From Calothrix sp. PCC 7716 (GTDB lineage: Bacteria > Cyanobacteriota > Cyanobacteriia > Cyanobacteriales > Nostocaceae): a DNA stretch of 64,000 bases. Shown here in pieces: positions 36,436 through 46,200 of this stretch. Below the pieces are notes generated by a model. It saw only the letters and a program-made list of their open reading frames with translations. It was not told the DNA's origin and did not search any database. Made by a program: the position numbers and the translations under genes. Location of the stretch: positions 5,956,580 to 6,020,579 of the forward strand of contig NZ_AP025018.1 in the NCBI RefSeq assembly GCF_019977735.1, read 5' to 3'. Each line of letters begins with the position of its first letter. Position 1 is the first letter of the stretch.

Positions 36436-36554
36436 TCCCCCCTAACCCCCCTTGATAAGGGGGGAACAAGAGAGAAGAAAAGTTGATTAGATAATAATAT
36501 TAGTGCATACGCAAACAACTCTTAGCCCCCCTTATTAAGGGGGGTTGGGGGGAT
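36436..36554. repeat. CCCCCCTT(R)ATAAGGGGGG repeats
   Basis: Two inverted-repeat units (36436-36464 and 36525-36554) with stems CCCCCCTT / AAGGGGGG. They fill the gap between the convergent DUF72 and glpK genes. The same units recur at 46486-46690, again in a gap between convergent genes. A hairpin terminating both directions is plausible. Confidence 0.85.
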
Positions 36555-38023
36555 CAATTCCAATTTTTCGCACGCTCGACAGCTTTTTGCCATGTCACAA
36601 AATTATTCAAACTTTCCTTACCTGGTTCAAATACACGGTCAATTTGACGGTTTTGGACTAACGCTTCGTAGCTATCCCATAAACCTATAACTAACCCAGC
36701 AGCAAAAGCAACACCTTGCACTGTTGTATCACGAACAACCGGACGTTCTACTGGAATTCCCAAAATATCTGCTTGAAATTGCATCAAGAAATTATTATTA
36801 CAGGCGCCACCATCTGCTGCTAATTTTTGTACAGGTATAGTACATGATGCGTTGATTGCTTCTACGACTTCTTTTACTTGATATGCTATTGCTTCAAGAA
36901 CAGCACGCACCATATGTTCGGGTTTTGTTCCACCTGTAATTCCAAAAAATGCTCCCCGTGCGCTCATGTCCCAATGAGGCGCCCCTAACCCGCTAAATGC
37001 TGGTACAAAATATACACCCATAGTATCTGTAACGCTCGTTGCCATTGCTTCTGTTTGGGCAGCATTGTTAATAAGTTTAAGACTGTCGCGCAGCCATTGA
37101 ATACAGGCGCCGCTTGTAAACATACTACCTTCTAGTGCATATCCCAATGAATTAGATTGTGTCCAAGCTATTGTCGAGATAAGTTGCTGCGATGTCCGAA
37201 TTATTTGTGAGCCTGTATGGGCTACTAAAAAGCTACCTGTTCCATAAGTACATTTGACTAAACCTGGTTTTGAACAACCATGACCAAATAATGAAGCTTG
37301 TTGGTCGCCTAATATTGCTGTTATGGGAATTTCTACTCTTAATATATTAGTATCGGTAACACCAAAGTGACTTAAGCTAGGTTGAATTTTTGGTAATATA
37401 TCTACTGGAATTTGAAATAATTTCAATAACGTTTCATCCCAGGCGCCTGTCGTTAAGTTCATTAACATGGTTCGACTAGCGTTACTGTGGTCTGTTGCGT
37501 GAATTCCATTAGTTAATTTCCACAGTATCCATGTATCAATAGTACCCGCTAAAGTGTTATTAATGTCAAGATTTGGAATATTATCTAGTAACCATTTGAG
37601 CTTGGTTGCCGAAAAATAAGCATCGATAACTAAACCTGTACGGTCATAGATTTCTTGAGTATAACCTTGTGCTTGTAATTCATAACAAAATGGCGCTGTG
37701 CGTCGGTCTTGCCAAACAATGGCATTATGAAGCGGTTTACCAGTAGTTTTGTCCCATAGTAAGCAGGTTTCACGCTGAACGGTAAGTCCAATAGCAGCAA
37801 CTTGTGCAGGAGTAATTTGGGAATTTGCTATTGCTGTTTGCATTACCCAGCAGGTATCATTCCAAATTTGAAGAGGGTCATGTTCTAGCCATCCTGGTTG
37901 TGGGTAGTGTTGCGTAAGCTCTTTGTAAGCACTACCTACTAGATTACCGTCTGCGTTAAATACAAACGCGCGGTTCCCTGTTGTACCTAAGTCTAATGCC
38001 AGGATGTATTTTGGCGCCTGCAT
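36554..38023 (-). CDS. glpK: Glycerol kinase
   Basis: A 489-residue FGGY-family kinase that phosphorylates glycerol to sn-glycerol 3-phosphate. N-terminal phosphate loop LALDLGTTGNRAFVF, the substrate strand NAIVWQDRRTA, YSGTGSF-like CTYGTGSFLVAHTG, FVPAFSGLGAPHWD and LAADGGACNNNFLMQFQAD all match. The first loop has LGTTGNR instead of the QGTTSSR of E. coli, as in other cyanobacterial members. No facilitator or dehydrogenase gene is adjacent. A start-proximal GGCGCC lies within codons 4-6. Confidence 0.94.
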   Translation of the reverse strand: MQAPKYILALDLGTTGNRAFVFNADGNLVGSAYKELTQHYPQPGWLEHDPLQIWNDTCWVMQTAIANSQITPAQVAAIGLTVQRETCLLWDKTTGKPLHNAIVWQDRRTAPFCYELQAQGYTQEIYDRTGLVIDAYFSATKLKWLLDNIPNLDINNTLAGTIDTWILWKLTNGIHATDHSNASRTMLMNLTTGAWDETLLKLFQIPVDILPKIQPSLSHFGVTDTNILRVEIPITAILGDQQASLFGHGCSKPGLVKCTYGTGSFLVAHTGSQIIRTSQQLISTIAWTQSNSLGYALEGSMFTSGACIQWLRDSLKLINNAAQTEAMATSVTDTMGVYFVPAFSGLGAPHWDMSARGAFFGITGGTKPEHMVRAVLEAIAYQVKEVVEAINASCTIPVQKLAADGGACNNNFLMQFQADILGIPVERPVVRDTTVQGVAFAAGLVIGLWDSYEALVQNRQIDRVFEPGKESLNNFVTWQKAVERAKNWN

Positions 38024-38056
38024 GTTCCTGGATTTCCCTCATAAAATCTATTTTAA

Positions 38057-39226
38057 TTATGCAGCAATTGGCGCCTCCCAAACGCTTACAGTTGAACTTG
38101 GTAATTTAACGTGTAAATGCTTGTGTACCAAATCCATAACTTTATCAGCTACCACAGGTTTAGTAATAAAATCATTGGCGCCAGCTAAGGACGTGCGTAT
38201 CCGGTTAAAAAGACCATCATTGTCTGTTAAGATTACAATAGGTGTTTTGGCTAAACTTGGAATACTTTGGATTTGAGCGCAAATTTCATAGCCATTGATA
38301 GCTGGCATATTTAAGTCTAGAAAAATTAAGTCTGGTTTTCGCTCGGTTAAGGTTGGTAGAATTTTCAAAGGGTTGTGAATACCAACAAAATTCACGCCGT
38401 GATGGGTAATTATCTGCTCCATAAGCCAGCAAACCCTAGGACTATTATCGATGCAAGCAATTAATGGCGTTTTTGCTGGTTGTGTTGACAAACGAAAATC
38501 GTCTACTTTGACTAATTCAACAAATCCTCGCGAAATATAAGGAAGTAAGAAACGACTGATAGCTAATACATCTTGCTTCGCTTTTGTTGCTAAGTCGCGC
38601 AGTGTATATTTACCTTTCATTAACTTGAAAAAGTTATCATATACTGCTGGATTAACTATGTGTTGAAGTTGTTCGGGTTGTTTTAGTAATGGTGCTAAAT
38701 CTGGAGAAAACTTTGCTAAACCAGCTGCTGTCCAAGAGCGCCATGATTGAAATATATGTTCCAGCGACATGGCTGTGCTAGAAAGACTTACTGGCGCCTC
38801 TAAAATAATCTCTTTGTTGCGTTGACAACTACTAATATTACAGCTTGTTTGCTGGGTTAAATCGAATAGAAGTTCACCAATTGTACTATTAATAATTTGA
38901 ACTTCTTGCTCGCGTTTAATTTTCTCATTTTTATATAAAGCTTCTAGAACTTGATAGTCCCAGTGTTCTACACTTTGATTGTTTATTTGTAATTGAATTG
39001 TATCAACATTAATTTGTGGACAATATTGCGTAATGTTTCTTTTCCAACGTCGAAGTGGATGGGCGCCTCCACTTGCCCAAACAATACGTCCTAAACGGTA
39101 GTAAAATGAAAAGTTATGTCCTGTACTGGTTTCAATTTCTAGCTTGCCATTATAATTCAATCGTGTACAAGTTTTAAATTCATTAAGTAATGTATCGGGT
39201 ATCGTTAATTCTGTATGAAGCGCCAT
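38057..39226 (-). CDS. PatA-like response regulator (DUF4388 + receiver)
   Basis: A 389-residue protein with the PatA layout: a DUF4388-type N-terminal domain (NYNGKLEIETSTGHNFSFYY; LGRIVWASGGAHPLRRWKR), a helical middle (SLEHIFQSWRSWTAAGLAKF; YTLRDLATKAKQDVLAISRF), and a C-terminal receiver with phosphoacceptor D in LIFLDLNMPAINGYE, and the T and K of VILTDND and DFITKPV. There is no output DNA-binding domain. In Anabaena PatA controls heterocyst pattern, but this family has many paralogues, some in motility, so function is not fixed. The kinase partner is unlinked. Confidence 0.9.
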   Translation of the reverse strand: MALHTELTIPDTLLNEFKTCTRLNYNGKLEIETSTGHNFSFYYRLGRIVWASGGAHPLRRWKRNITQYCPQINVDTIQLQINNQSVEHWDYQVLEALYKNEKIKREQEVQIINSTIGELLFDLTQQTSCNISSCQRNKEIILEAPVSLSSTAMSLEHIFQSWRSWTAAGLAKFSPDLAPLLKQPEQLQHIVNPAVYDNFFKLMKGKYTLRDLATKAKQDVLAISRFLLPYISRGFVELVKVDDFRLSTQPAKTPLIACIDNSPRVCWLMEQIITHHGVNFVGIHNPLKILPTLTERKPDLIFLDLNMPAINGYEICAQIQSIPSLAKTPIVILTDNDGLFNRIRTSLAGANDFITKPVVADKVMDLVHKHLHVKLPSSTVSVWEAPIAA

Positions 39227-39628
39227 TGGTGTGTGTCCTTGTCGGTTATACTATCCAGCATAATCACCAAATTGTGATAAAGTTGTGACAAATGGTTCGT
39301 AAATTTATAAAAAATTTACTTTTATTTGGTAAAAACTTTAAAAACCTCATGCCTAACGGGAAATTTTATAAGCAGGCGCCTTTGAATGTTAACTATACTT
39401 GTACAGGCGCAAACTACTTTCCCCATCAACCTGAAGCGGTGTAAATTCAGAGCTAGAAATCAGTTTATGCAGCGAAAAATAGTGCTGAGTTTAAAGTGCT
39501 GAGTGCTGAGTAATAAAACACTCAGCACTTCAATACTCAGCACTTTCCACTTCTTAATTTATTTAGTGACTTTCTGGTATAACAGCATTCATCGGTCAAA
39601 ATAAGTAAGCTTCTATAGGACGCATGGA
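39227..39628. other. Divergent intergenic region with heptamer array
   Basis: About 400 bases between two genes transcribed away from one another, so it holds both promoters. Beyond a heptamer array at 39481-39546 and two GGCGC(C) sites near 39376 and 39406 nothing recognisable was seen. Confidence 0.6.
39481..39546. repeat. GAGTGCT heptamer array with inverted copies
   Basis: Direct copies (39481-39512) and inverted copies (39519-39546) around an AATAAAA spacer, as at 2704. Here it lies about 85 bases before the GH57 start, in a promoter region rather than at a transcript end. Confidence 0.88.
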
Positions 39629-41113
39629 ATGACTGCTACTATTTCATCCCCCCTCCCCAAACTCGATGATATCCGCTTTGGTTTACCAAACATTAGCGGT
39701 TGGGAATCGGAAATTCATTTAGTTACAAACCACAATGAGCCTGTATTTTTAAATACAAGCAATCTCCGGCTCGAAAGTATCAATGCTGGGTTTGCCTGCG
39801 CGCTTCACATGCACCAACCCACTATTCCCGCAGGTTTTAACGGTGAATTAATTAGTAACCTGCAACATATGTTTGAACACCCTCATAATGGGGATAACCA
39901 TAATGCAGGTGTTTTCGCTTGGTGTTATAAACGCATTGGTGAGTTTATTCCAGAATTAGTTTCCCAAGGATGTAACCCCCGTATAATGCTCGACTATTCG
40001 GGTAATTTACTTTGGGGTTTGCGACAGCAGCACACCGATATTATTGATACTCTCAAGCGCATTACCTGCGATGTGCAATATCAACCTTACGTGGAATGGT
40101 TGGGCACGATGTGGAGTCATGCGGTTATTCCTTCTACCCCTATTCCTGATATCAAGTTGCATATTCAAGCTTGGCAACATTATTTTGCTGCCATATTTGG
40201 TTACGATGCTTTAAAGCGGGTAAAAGGATTTTCTCCTCCAGAAATGCATTTACCCAACCACCCAGATACTTTATATCAGTACATAAAAGCATTAAAGGAA
40301 TGCGGGTATAAATGGATAATGGTGCAAGAGCATTCTGTCGAACGTTTAGATGGCGCCAGTTTACATCATGACCAGAAGTATATTCCCAATAAATTAACCG
40401 CGCGTAATTCTCAGGGTGAAACCATTAGTATTACTGCACTAATTAAAACTCAAGGTTCTGATACAAAACTAGTTGCCCAAATGCAACCTTACTTTGAGGC
40501 AAAAGGACGTGGTAAACAGCAAGTTGGTAATACAAACATTCCTTGTTTAGTAACACAAATTGCCGATGGCGAAAATGGGGGTGTAATGATGAATGAATAT
40601 CCCCGTGATTTATTCAGAATTTATCACGAAATCCGCGACGCTGGTAATAATCATGCGGGTACTGTAGCGATGAATGGTACAGAATACCTAGAATTAATTG
40701 AAGCAGCAGGCGCCGACCCAGATAATTATCCTGAAATTCAAGCTGTACAACAACATAAGATATGGCAGCGTGTAGATAATGTAACACCAGAAACGGTAGC
40801 AAATGCGATTCAAGAATTAAAAGCAAATGATTATCAGTTTCATATTGATGGCGCCTCATGGACAAATGATTTAAGTTGGGTTAAAGGGTACGAGAATGTC
40901 CTAGAACCAATGAATAAACTCAGCGCGTTGTTTCATCAAAAATACGACAAGTTAGTTGAACAAGATGCATCAGTAACACAGCGCGAAGATTATCAAAAAG
41001 CATTACTTTATAACTTACTAGTCCAAACTAGCTGTTTTCGATATTGGGGACAAGGTACGTGGACAGACTACGCGCGTGAACTATATCGACGAGGTGAAGA
41101 ATTGCTAAAATAA
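39629..41113 (+). CDS. Glycoside hydrolase family 57 protein
   Basis: A 494-residue GH57 member. The family-opening motif ALHMHQPTIPAG lies near residue 60, followed by VFAWCYKRIGEF, MLDYSGNLLWGL, the GFSPPEMHLPNHPDTLY block with the probable nucleophile region, and MVQEHSVERLDGA. GH57 enzymes are alpha-amylases, branching enzymes or 4-alpha-glucanotransferases acting on glycogen-like polymers; which activity applies cannot be said. Length is shorter than the amylopullulanases. A GGTGGGCA hairpin follows the stop. Confidence 0.9.
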   Translation: MTATISSPLPKLDDIRFGLPNISGWESEIHLVTNHNEPVFLNTSNLRLESINAGFACALHMHQPTIPAGFNGELISNLQHMFEHPHNGDNHNAGVFAWCYKRIGEFIPELVSQGCNPRIMLDYSGNLLWGLRQQHTDIIDTLKRITCDVQYQPYVEWLGTMWSHAVIPSTPIPDIKLHIQAWQHYFAAIFGYDALKRVKGFSPPEMHLPNHPDTLYQYIKALKECGYKWIMVQEHSVERLDGASLHHDQKYIPNKLTARNSQGETISITALIKTQGSDTKLVAQMQPYFEAKGRGKQQVGNTNIPCLVTQIADGENGGVMMNEYPRDLFRIYHEIRDAGNNHAGTVAMNGTEYLELIEAAGADPDNYPEIQAVQQHKIWQRVDNVTPETVANAIQELKANDYQFHIDGASWTNDLSWVKGYENVLEPMNKLSALFHQKYDKLVEQDASVTQREDYQKALLYNLLVQTSCFRYWGQGTWTDYARELYRRGEELLK

Positions 41114-41128
41114 GCTAATACTACGTAA

Positions 41129-41145
41129 GGTGGGCACTGCCCACC
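41129..41145. repeat. GGTGGGCA palindromic repeat
   Basis: GGTGGGCA-C-TGCCCACC, 15 bases after the GH57 stop and between convergent genes. Confidence 0.85.
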
Positions 41146-41218
41146 CTACATACACTACAAAAACTACAGATACATAGATTTTTTTCAAAAACGATTCAGA
41201 ATTACTATATACAGAATT

Positions 41219-42085
41219 TCAACTTGTAATTCCTACACTCTCAAAAGCTGTAGTAATAGCTCTAATTTTTTGTTCTTTCAAAGGGTCTTTACGATATAAA
41301 GTTTTTGCAACTTGTTCAATTGCACGGCGACTATCACTGAAACAAGAGTTTTCACCTAGTTGTATTAATGCACGATAGAACAGCACAGCTACAGACTTCG
41401 CTGTAAACAGATAATTATTTTTCTCATCCAAAGAGGTGATTAAATTGTAAGCTGCTTTATTATGAATCCCACAGTTACAATGAACTCCACCATGATCGTC
41501 ATGGTAAGCAAGTTTGCGGTAATCATTCATATGTTCTGGATTGTTATGATTACCAGGACTACTCAAATCCCTAATTGCCTGACCATTGGCGCCAAAACCA
41601 CTTCCTATTTTCCAGTTCCATTGACTAATATTAGGCTGTTCGTAATTAACAATTAAAATTGCAAAAATATCAGCGTAAGATTCGTCAAGCGCTCCTGACT
41701 CATATTTATACACAAGCTTGGCTGTATAATTTGTCAATCCATGACCAAACTCATGAGCAACAATATCTTGCGCTACAGCCCACGAACGTAGTTGCTTATT
41801 TTGAATCAACTGCTGTCCAAAAAATGCCTGCTTACGGAGATCATCCCAGTAAGCCACCTCATACACTCGATTGTTTGGGTGGGGGTCTTCGACGCACATA
41901 ATACTACAGATGCAAATCTCTATATCCTCTTCTTCTAGATTATGTTCAAGTACATCTCTAAAAAAATTTTCTACATTACAAGCATTATTATGTGCGCGAA
42001 AGGTTTGCTCTTGAGGAGGATTCACTATTTCTCTACCAGGAAGAGCATTGTCTACATCAAAATTATAATAGTAAATGCGTACCAT
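41219..42085 (-). CDS. M4 (thermolysin-type) metallopeptidase, catalytic domain only
   Basis: A 288-residue protein comprising the thermolysin catalytic domain without signal peptide or propeptide. Zinc ligands H111 and H115 and catalytic E112 are in HEFGHGLTNY; third ligand E135 is in GALDESYADIFA; the proton-donor histidine H202 is in DHGGVHCNCGIHNKAAY. Active-site geometry is thus intact. The region MVRIYYYNFDVDNALPG starts where mature M4 enzymes begin. The gene directly follows, 126 bases downstream, a separate ORF encoding the matching propeptide. No export signal is visible on either piece. Confidence 0.88.
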   Translation of the reverse strand: MVRIYYYNFDVDNALPGREIVNPPQEQTFRAHNNACNVENFFRDVLEHNLEEEDIEICICSIMCVEDPHPNNRVYEVAYWDDLRKQAFFGQQLIQNKQLRSWAVAQDIVAHEFGHGLTNYTAKLVYKYESGALDESYADIFAILIVNYEQPNISQWNWKIGSGFGANGQAIRDLSSPGNHNNPEHMNDYRKLAYHDDHGGVHCNCGIHNKAAYNLITSLDEKNNYLFTAKSVAVLFYRALIQLGENSCFSDSRRAIEQVAKTLYRKDPLKEQKIRAITTAFESVGITS

Positions 42086-42211
42086 CCAACATTGAATCCT
42101 CTAAATGTATCCGCTGTTACGGGTTATCTTCAGAAGAAAAGGTACACTACTGACTAAAGTAATTATCTGCTCTTCGTGATACTGCACCAACTGTAAATCT
42201 CCCTAAATGCT

Positions 42212-42916
42212 CTATCGAATTGGCTTGATGCGAGGTAGTTCAGAAACTAGCTCGCCTGTATGGGCATCAATTACATAGTCTACCATTTCTGGTACTGTTT
42301 CATACTTTGGGAGAGAATCTATCTTTGGTAGGTGGTTTTCGACTAAGTATACAAGGCGCCAACGCTTTTTGTTCGTATCAAAGTAGTAGTAAAGCGTTGG
42401 TGTTATCTCTGAGTTTTTCAAGTCATGCTTGGTTTGCTTGTAAATTACGTCTTTGAGTTGATGCGAATTGTATTTGGGGTGAGCATCAATGCCAATGGGA
42501 TCGCCAATGGCTGAGTTAATTGCAATTAAATCGTAGTTGTCGCCAACCTCCACTGTGACGATAGCTCCATACACAGGGATGTCTCTATACTTTTGGCGAA
42601 ACTTGATTGTGTGTGTTTCGGTTAACTTCCAAGTTTTGATCCCCACACCTTCAAGCTGAGACATTGGAATTGGTTCCGAAGTTGTGACAAATCCTCGTTT
42701 CGGCTGTATCTCCAGTGTCGATCCTAGTAGTGCCATCAGGCTGTCAGCCAGTTCCTTGAACATGTCTATCAACTTTTTTCCTTCTGAATAAGCCCTTTTC
42801 AGGACATCGACAAGTTCATCGATACCACTGATATTGGATATTGAGTCTTTGTCTTCGGTATGGAAAGTAAAAGTCTTCATACCATTCCTGTTCATGGAAT
42901 CTCTGTTAGTTTGCAA
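42212..42916 (-). CDS. M4 protease propeptide (FTP/PepSY-like) as separate ORF
   Basis: A 234-residue protein that looks like the prosequence of a thermolysin-type protease: an FTP-like block (TSEPIPMSQLEGVGIKTWKL, then HTIKFRQKYRDIPVYGAIVTV), YDLIAINSAIGDPIGID and a PepSY-like end (RWRLVYLVENHL; DYVIDAHTGELVSELP). Residues 1-75 are helical and charged with no signal peptide. The catalytic half is the next ORF. Normally both are one polypeptide, the propeptide acting as folding chaperone and inhibitor. Here a TAG stop and about 40 codons separate them; either a split system or a damaged gene. Confidence 0.82.
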   Translation of the reverse strand: MQTNRDSMNRNGMKTFTFHTEDKDSISNISGIDELVDVLKRAYSEGKKLIDMFKELADSLMALLGSTLEIQPKRGFVTTSEPIPMSQLEGVGIKTWKLTETHTIKFRQKYRDIPVYGAIVTVEVGDNYDLIAINSAIGDPIGIDAHPKYNSHQLKDVIYKQTKHDLKNSEITPTLYYYFDTNKKRWRLVYLVENHLPKIDSLPKYETVPEMVDYVIDAHTGELVSELPRIKPIR

Positions 42917-42986
42917 AAGTTGAGATATGCGTGTGCTAAGATTGTTTGCCAGTATATTCTACGCACGTTGATACACAAACATCAAT

Positions 42987-43023
42987 TGTACAAAATAAAT
43001 ATAATATATGGTACTTTTTGTAC
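42987..43023. promoter_or_regulatory. TGTACAAAA inverted repeat upstream of the 1074-aa gene
   Basis: TGTACAAAA (42987-42995) and TTTTGTACA (43016-43024) bracket an A+T-rich core with ATATAATATATGG. It lies between two divergently transcribed genes, about 190 bases before the large ORF, and looks like an operator over a promoter. GTACAATATGTATAAAGTAC nearby at 43115 has the same flavour. Inference only. Confidence 0.35.
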
Positions 43024-43215
43024 AGGTAGATGCTTATTGACTGTATCTCACGTTAGATTTTTGACACCAAATCTTTAAAACAAACTCAATAATAGCATTA
43101 GATCAGTCATTATTGTGTACAATATGTATAAAGTACAGAAAGATATTACAGACTTTATGTACATTTAATCGAGATAAACCTCACCTTCATATTTTATGAA
43201 TATTAAGAAAGTGTT

Positions 43216-46200
43216 ATGCCGAAAGGAAATAAGCATTCCAAACCTACTGACAATATACCAACTTCTGGCGCCTCAGATGCCCAAGATTCACAAAATTTAG
43301 GCAGACGTAGTTCTGAAGACCAAGAGAGAGATAAATCTGTTTATAAATACTTATTAGAGTGTTTAACTGATTTGGGTATAAGCGAAGGCAAAGCGAACAT
43401 AAAACCTAATGAAAGCGGTATTGCCAACCAATGGGGACAGAAAGATAATCGAATTTATATTAGGCGTGTTCTTCGTTCTGTTCTGCCTGAATATTATAGT
43501 GAGAAAGAAAGGGTTTCTGTCGTTCCAGGTTTAACTTTGGGAAAGCTAGTAGAAATACTCACCGCAATTCAAAAATACTGGGCTGAAAAAAGAATAAAAA
43601 CAACCGAATCTCTGGAAGTGCCACGAATTTTAACTCGAAATGAAAAGTTGAGGGCATTTCGGAAATTTAATCAATTAACTCCAAGTGAGAAGGAAAAGTT
43701 ACAACTTCCTACACATCCAGGGGAGACAATCCTCCAAGACTTATTGGCATCTATTACCGACCCAATCAAAGGCTTAAAACCTGAAGATACTGTACCATTT
43801 TATAAAGAAGCTACAAATCTTTTTTATAATTTGTTTAAAAAATTAGAATTGAAAAATAGTCCTGATTTGAATTATTCATTAACGGATGTAATCAAGAAAA
43901 ACGTAGAAGTACTTATTGAAGAACATTATCAGGGAATAAATGTAGATTTAAAAGCACAAAAAGTTAAAGAATTAGTTAATAAAGTTTGGCGTGAAATCAG
44001 CAGAATTGAGTTACAATCAGGTTTGAGACAATATAAATCTTTATTAAGAGATGAAATTCCGACTGATGCAAAACATAGCAATAATAGTCTATTACCTCAC
44101 GCATTTATCGAACATTTAACTCGCTCATTGGTAGAAAACGAAATATTAACGGATGAATTTCCTATTTATCTTAAACATCTGGAAATTGAAAAAATCCATC
44201 CTTTACCTCTGTACATAAAAACAGAAGAACAAAAATTTGGTTTACTCAATCCTCTTTTATTAGATAATGATGATGAAGATATTAATGGTTTAGAAAGACA
44301 ATTTGCCTACAAGTTAAAAGTTCATTTTTATGTGAAAATTCCAGATAATTATCAGCCTTATATTCAAGGTGACTATAGCAAAATTAGTTTTTTTAATAAA
44401 AATGAAAATAAATTAGAATTTTTTGAAGAAACTACTGGAGTTGGTAGTCCAATTTATCATATTAATGCAGCAATCAATAGAGTTTTATTATGGGATATTC
44501 CCAAACTAAGTGATTATTTCCCATTAGCTCGTAATATTTTGCAAAATAATGAATTTTTTGGTAGTTCAAGTCTTGTATGGTCTTATTCATTGGTTAATCT
44601 GTGCAAAAAGGATGATATTACTTCGATTAATCTGAATAAAAGCTATGATACAGTTGTTAGTGATTGTGAAACTGCTTATGGTGAGTACTGTGGTTTTGAT
44701 TTAGTGGAAGTAGCTGCTAAAGCTTCTTTGCAAGCAATATTACGAGCAATTAAGCAAACAGGTATAGATTCTGTTACATACTTAACTCAATTGTGTCACC
44801 GCGTTGAAGAGATTAATGCATTTAGAAAAGCAGAAAGTTATTTGAATTTTTATCCTTTCTCATTGAAAGCAATGGAAGGTTATTTAAATCAGACTATTTT
44901 TTGCGGTAGATATCGTACATTGGATAATCAATATAATTTTGTAGAGGTAAATGAGGGTAAACCTTGGAGCGCGGTAGCTTATGATGCTCATTTGGCTATA
45001 ACTAACGCCTACTTTAAAGAGGGACTTTATCGTATTGGCAAAAAATATTTAGATGTTCTAAAACCTCATGTAGAGGACGCAAAAAAAGGTAAAAATAAAT
45101 GTTTGAGTGATATAATACTTACTAAGTATGAAATTTGTCAATTTCGATATCACTATTTAACAGATTTAGAAGACTTGGAAAGTCGCCAATTACACTCAGA
45201 TCGCTCTAGTGCTATTCGGTTAGCGACAGATAGCTTATATGAAGCTAAAAAGTACCTAAAAAATTTGTTAAGGAAGTATTATATTATTGGTGCTTGCGCG
45301 CAAACTAATTTTAATCCATTCTTTTATTTATTATCCAGAATATATGCACATCGAGCAAAGCTGTATATATTTACATCTTCTTACGCTGACCGTCCTGGTC
45401 GCAGATGGGATAGGTTAATAGAACCAATTCGTTTGTTAGAAAAAGCCAGAATTTATGCAGCTAGAGATGGAAACCCATTACTTTATGCTTATTGCTCTGC
45501 TTACCAAAGTTGGTGCTATATTACGGTAGCTTATTTGGGTGATTATAAACAATTGCCGACAGGATTCGCTAAAGAAGAATGTATGGACTGGGCTAAACGA
45601 CTAATAGACCATGCTTTAATTTGTTATAAAAATCTTGGACACGTTTGTTACCAACAAATAAAAGATAATGGCGGTAGAATTACAAATACGAATCGAAATG
45701 GAAAATTTTATGAAAATTATGGCAATATACAAATACAAGTTGTACCTCTAATTCAAGAATTAAGTAATAATACTACCAAGCGTGAACAAATTAATCAAAC
45801 CGACAATAATGTAATTGTTGTTGATTTTTCTATATTAAAGCAAATTTGTACTGACGAGCCAAAATCAATTTATTTATTTGGAACACATTCAAGCATTTTA
45901 CTGTTTGCAATGGGTATGATAAAATTATGTGACGATAAAAATTCTGGAAGTGAGTTAAAAGAAGAACTCAATGAATCTATAAGAATGTTTACTTATTGCT
46001 CTGCACTTGCTGAAGATGGAACCAAAGGCAAAATAGCTGACGACGGAACATTCTACTCAGAAAGAATATTTTGTGAAGGAGATTCTCTAATCAGGGGTTT
46101 ATATCCCCATCGTCTTACACAATTTGCTGACTTAGGAAAAATATGGGCTGCTACATCTAAATGCATTTTGCTTCTACATGATTCTAATTCTGACTGGAAA

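Noticed and set aside
42086-42211. Possible frameshift joining propeptide and catalytic protease ORFs
   Set aside because: The gap has stops in the catalytic frame (TAG just upstream) and about 40 codons without family resemblance, so a single-base error would not simply fuse them; kept as two ORFs.
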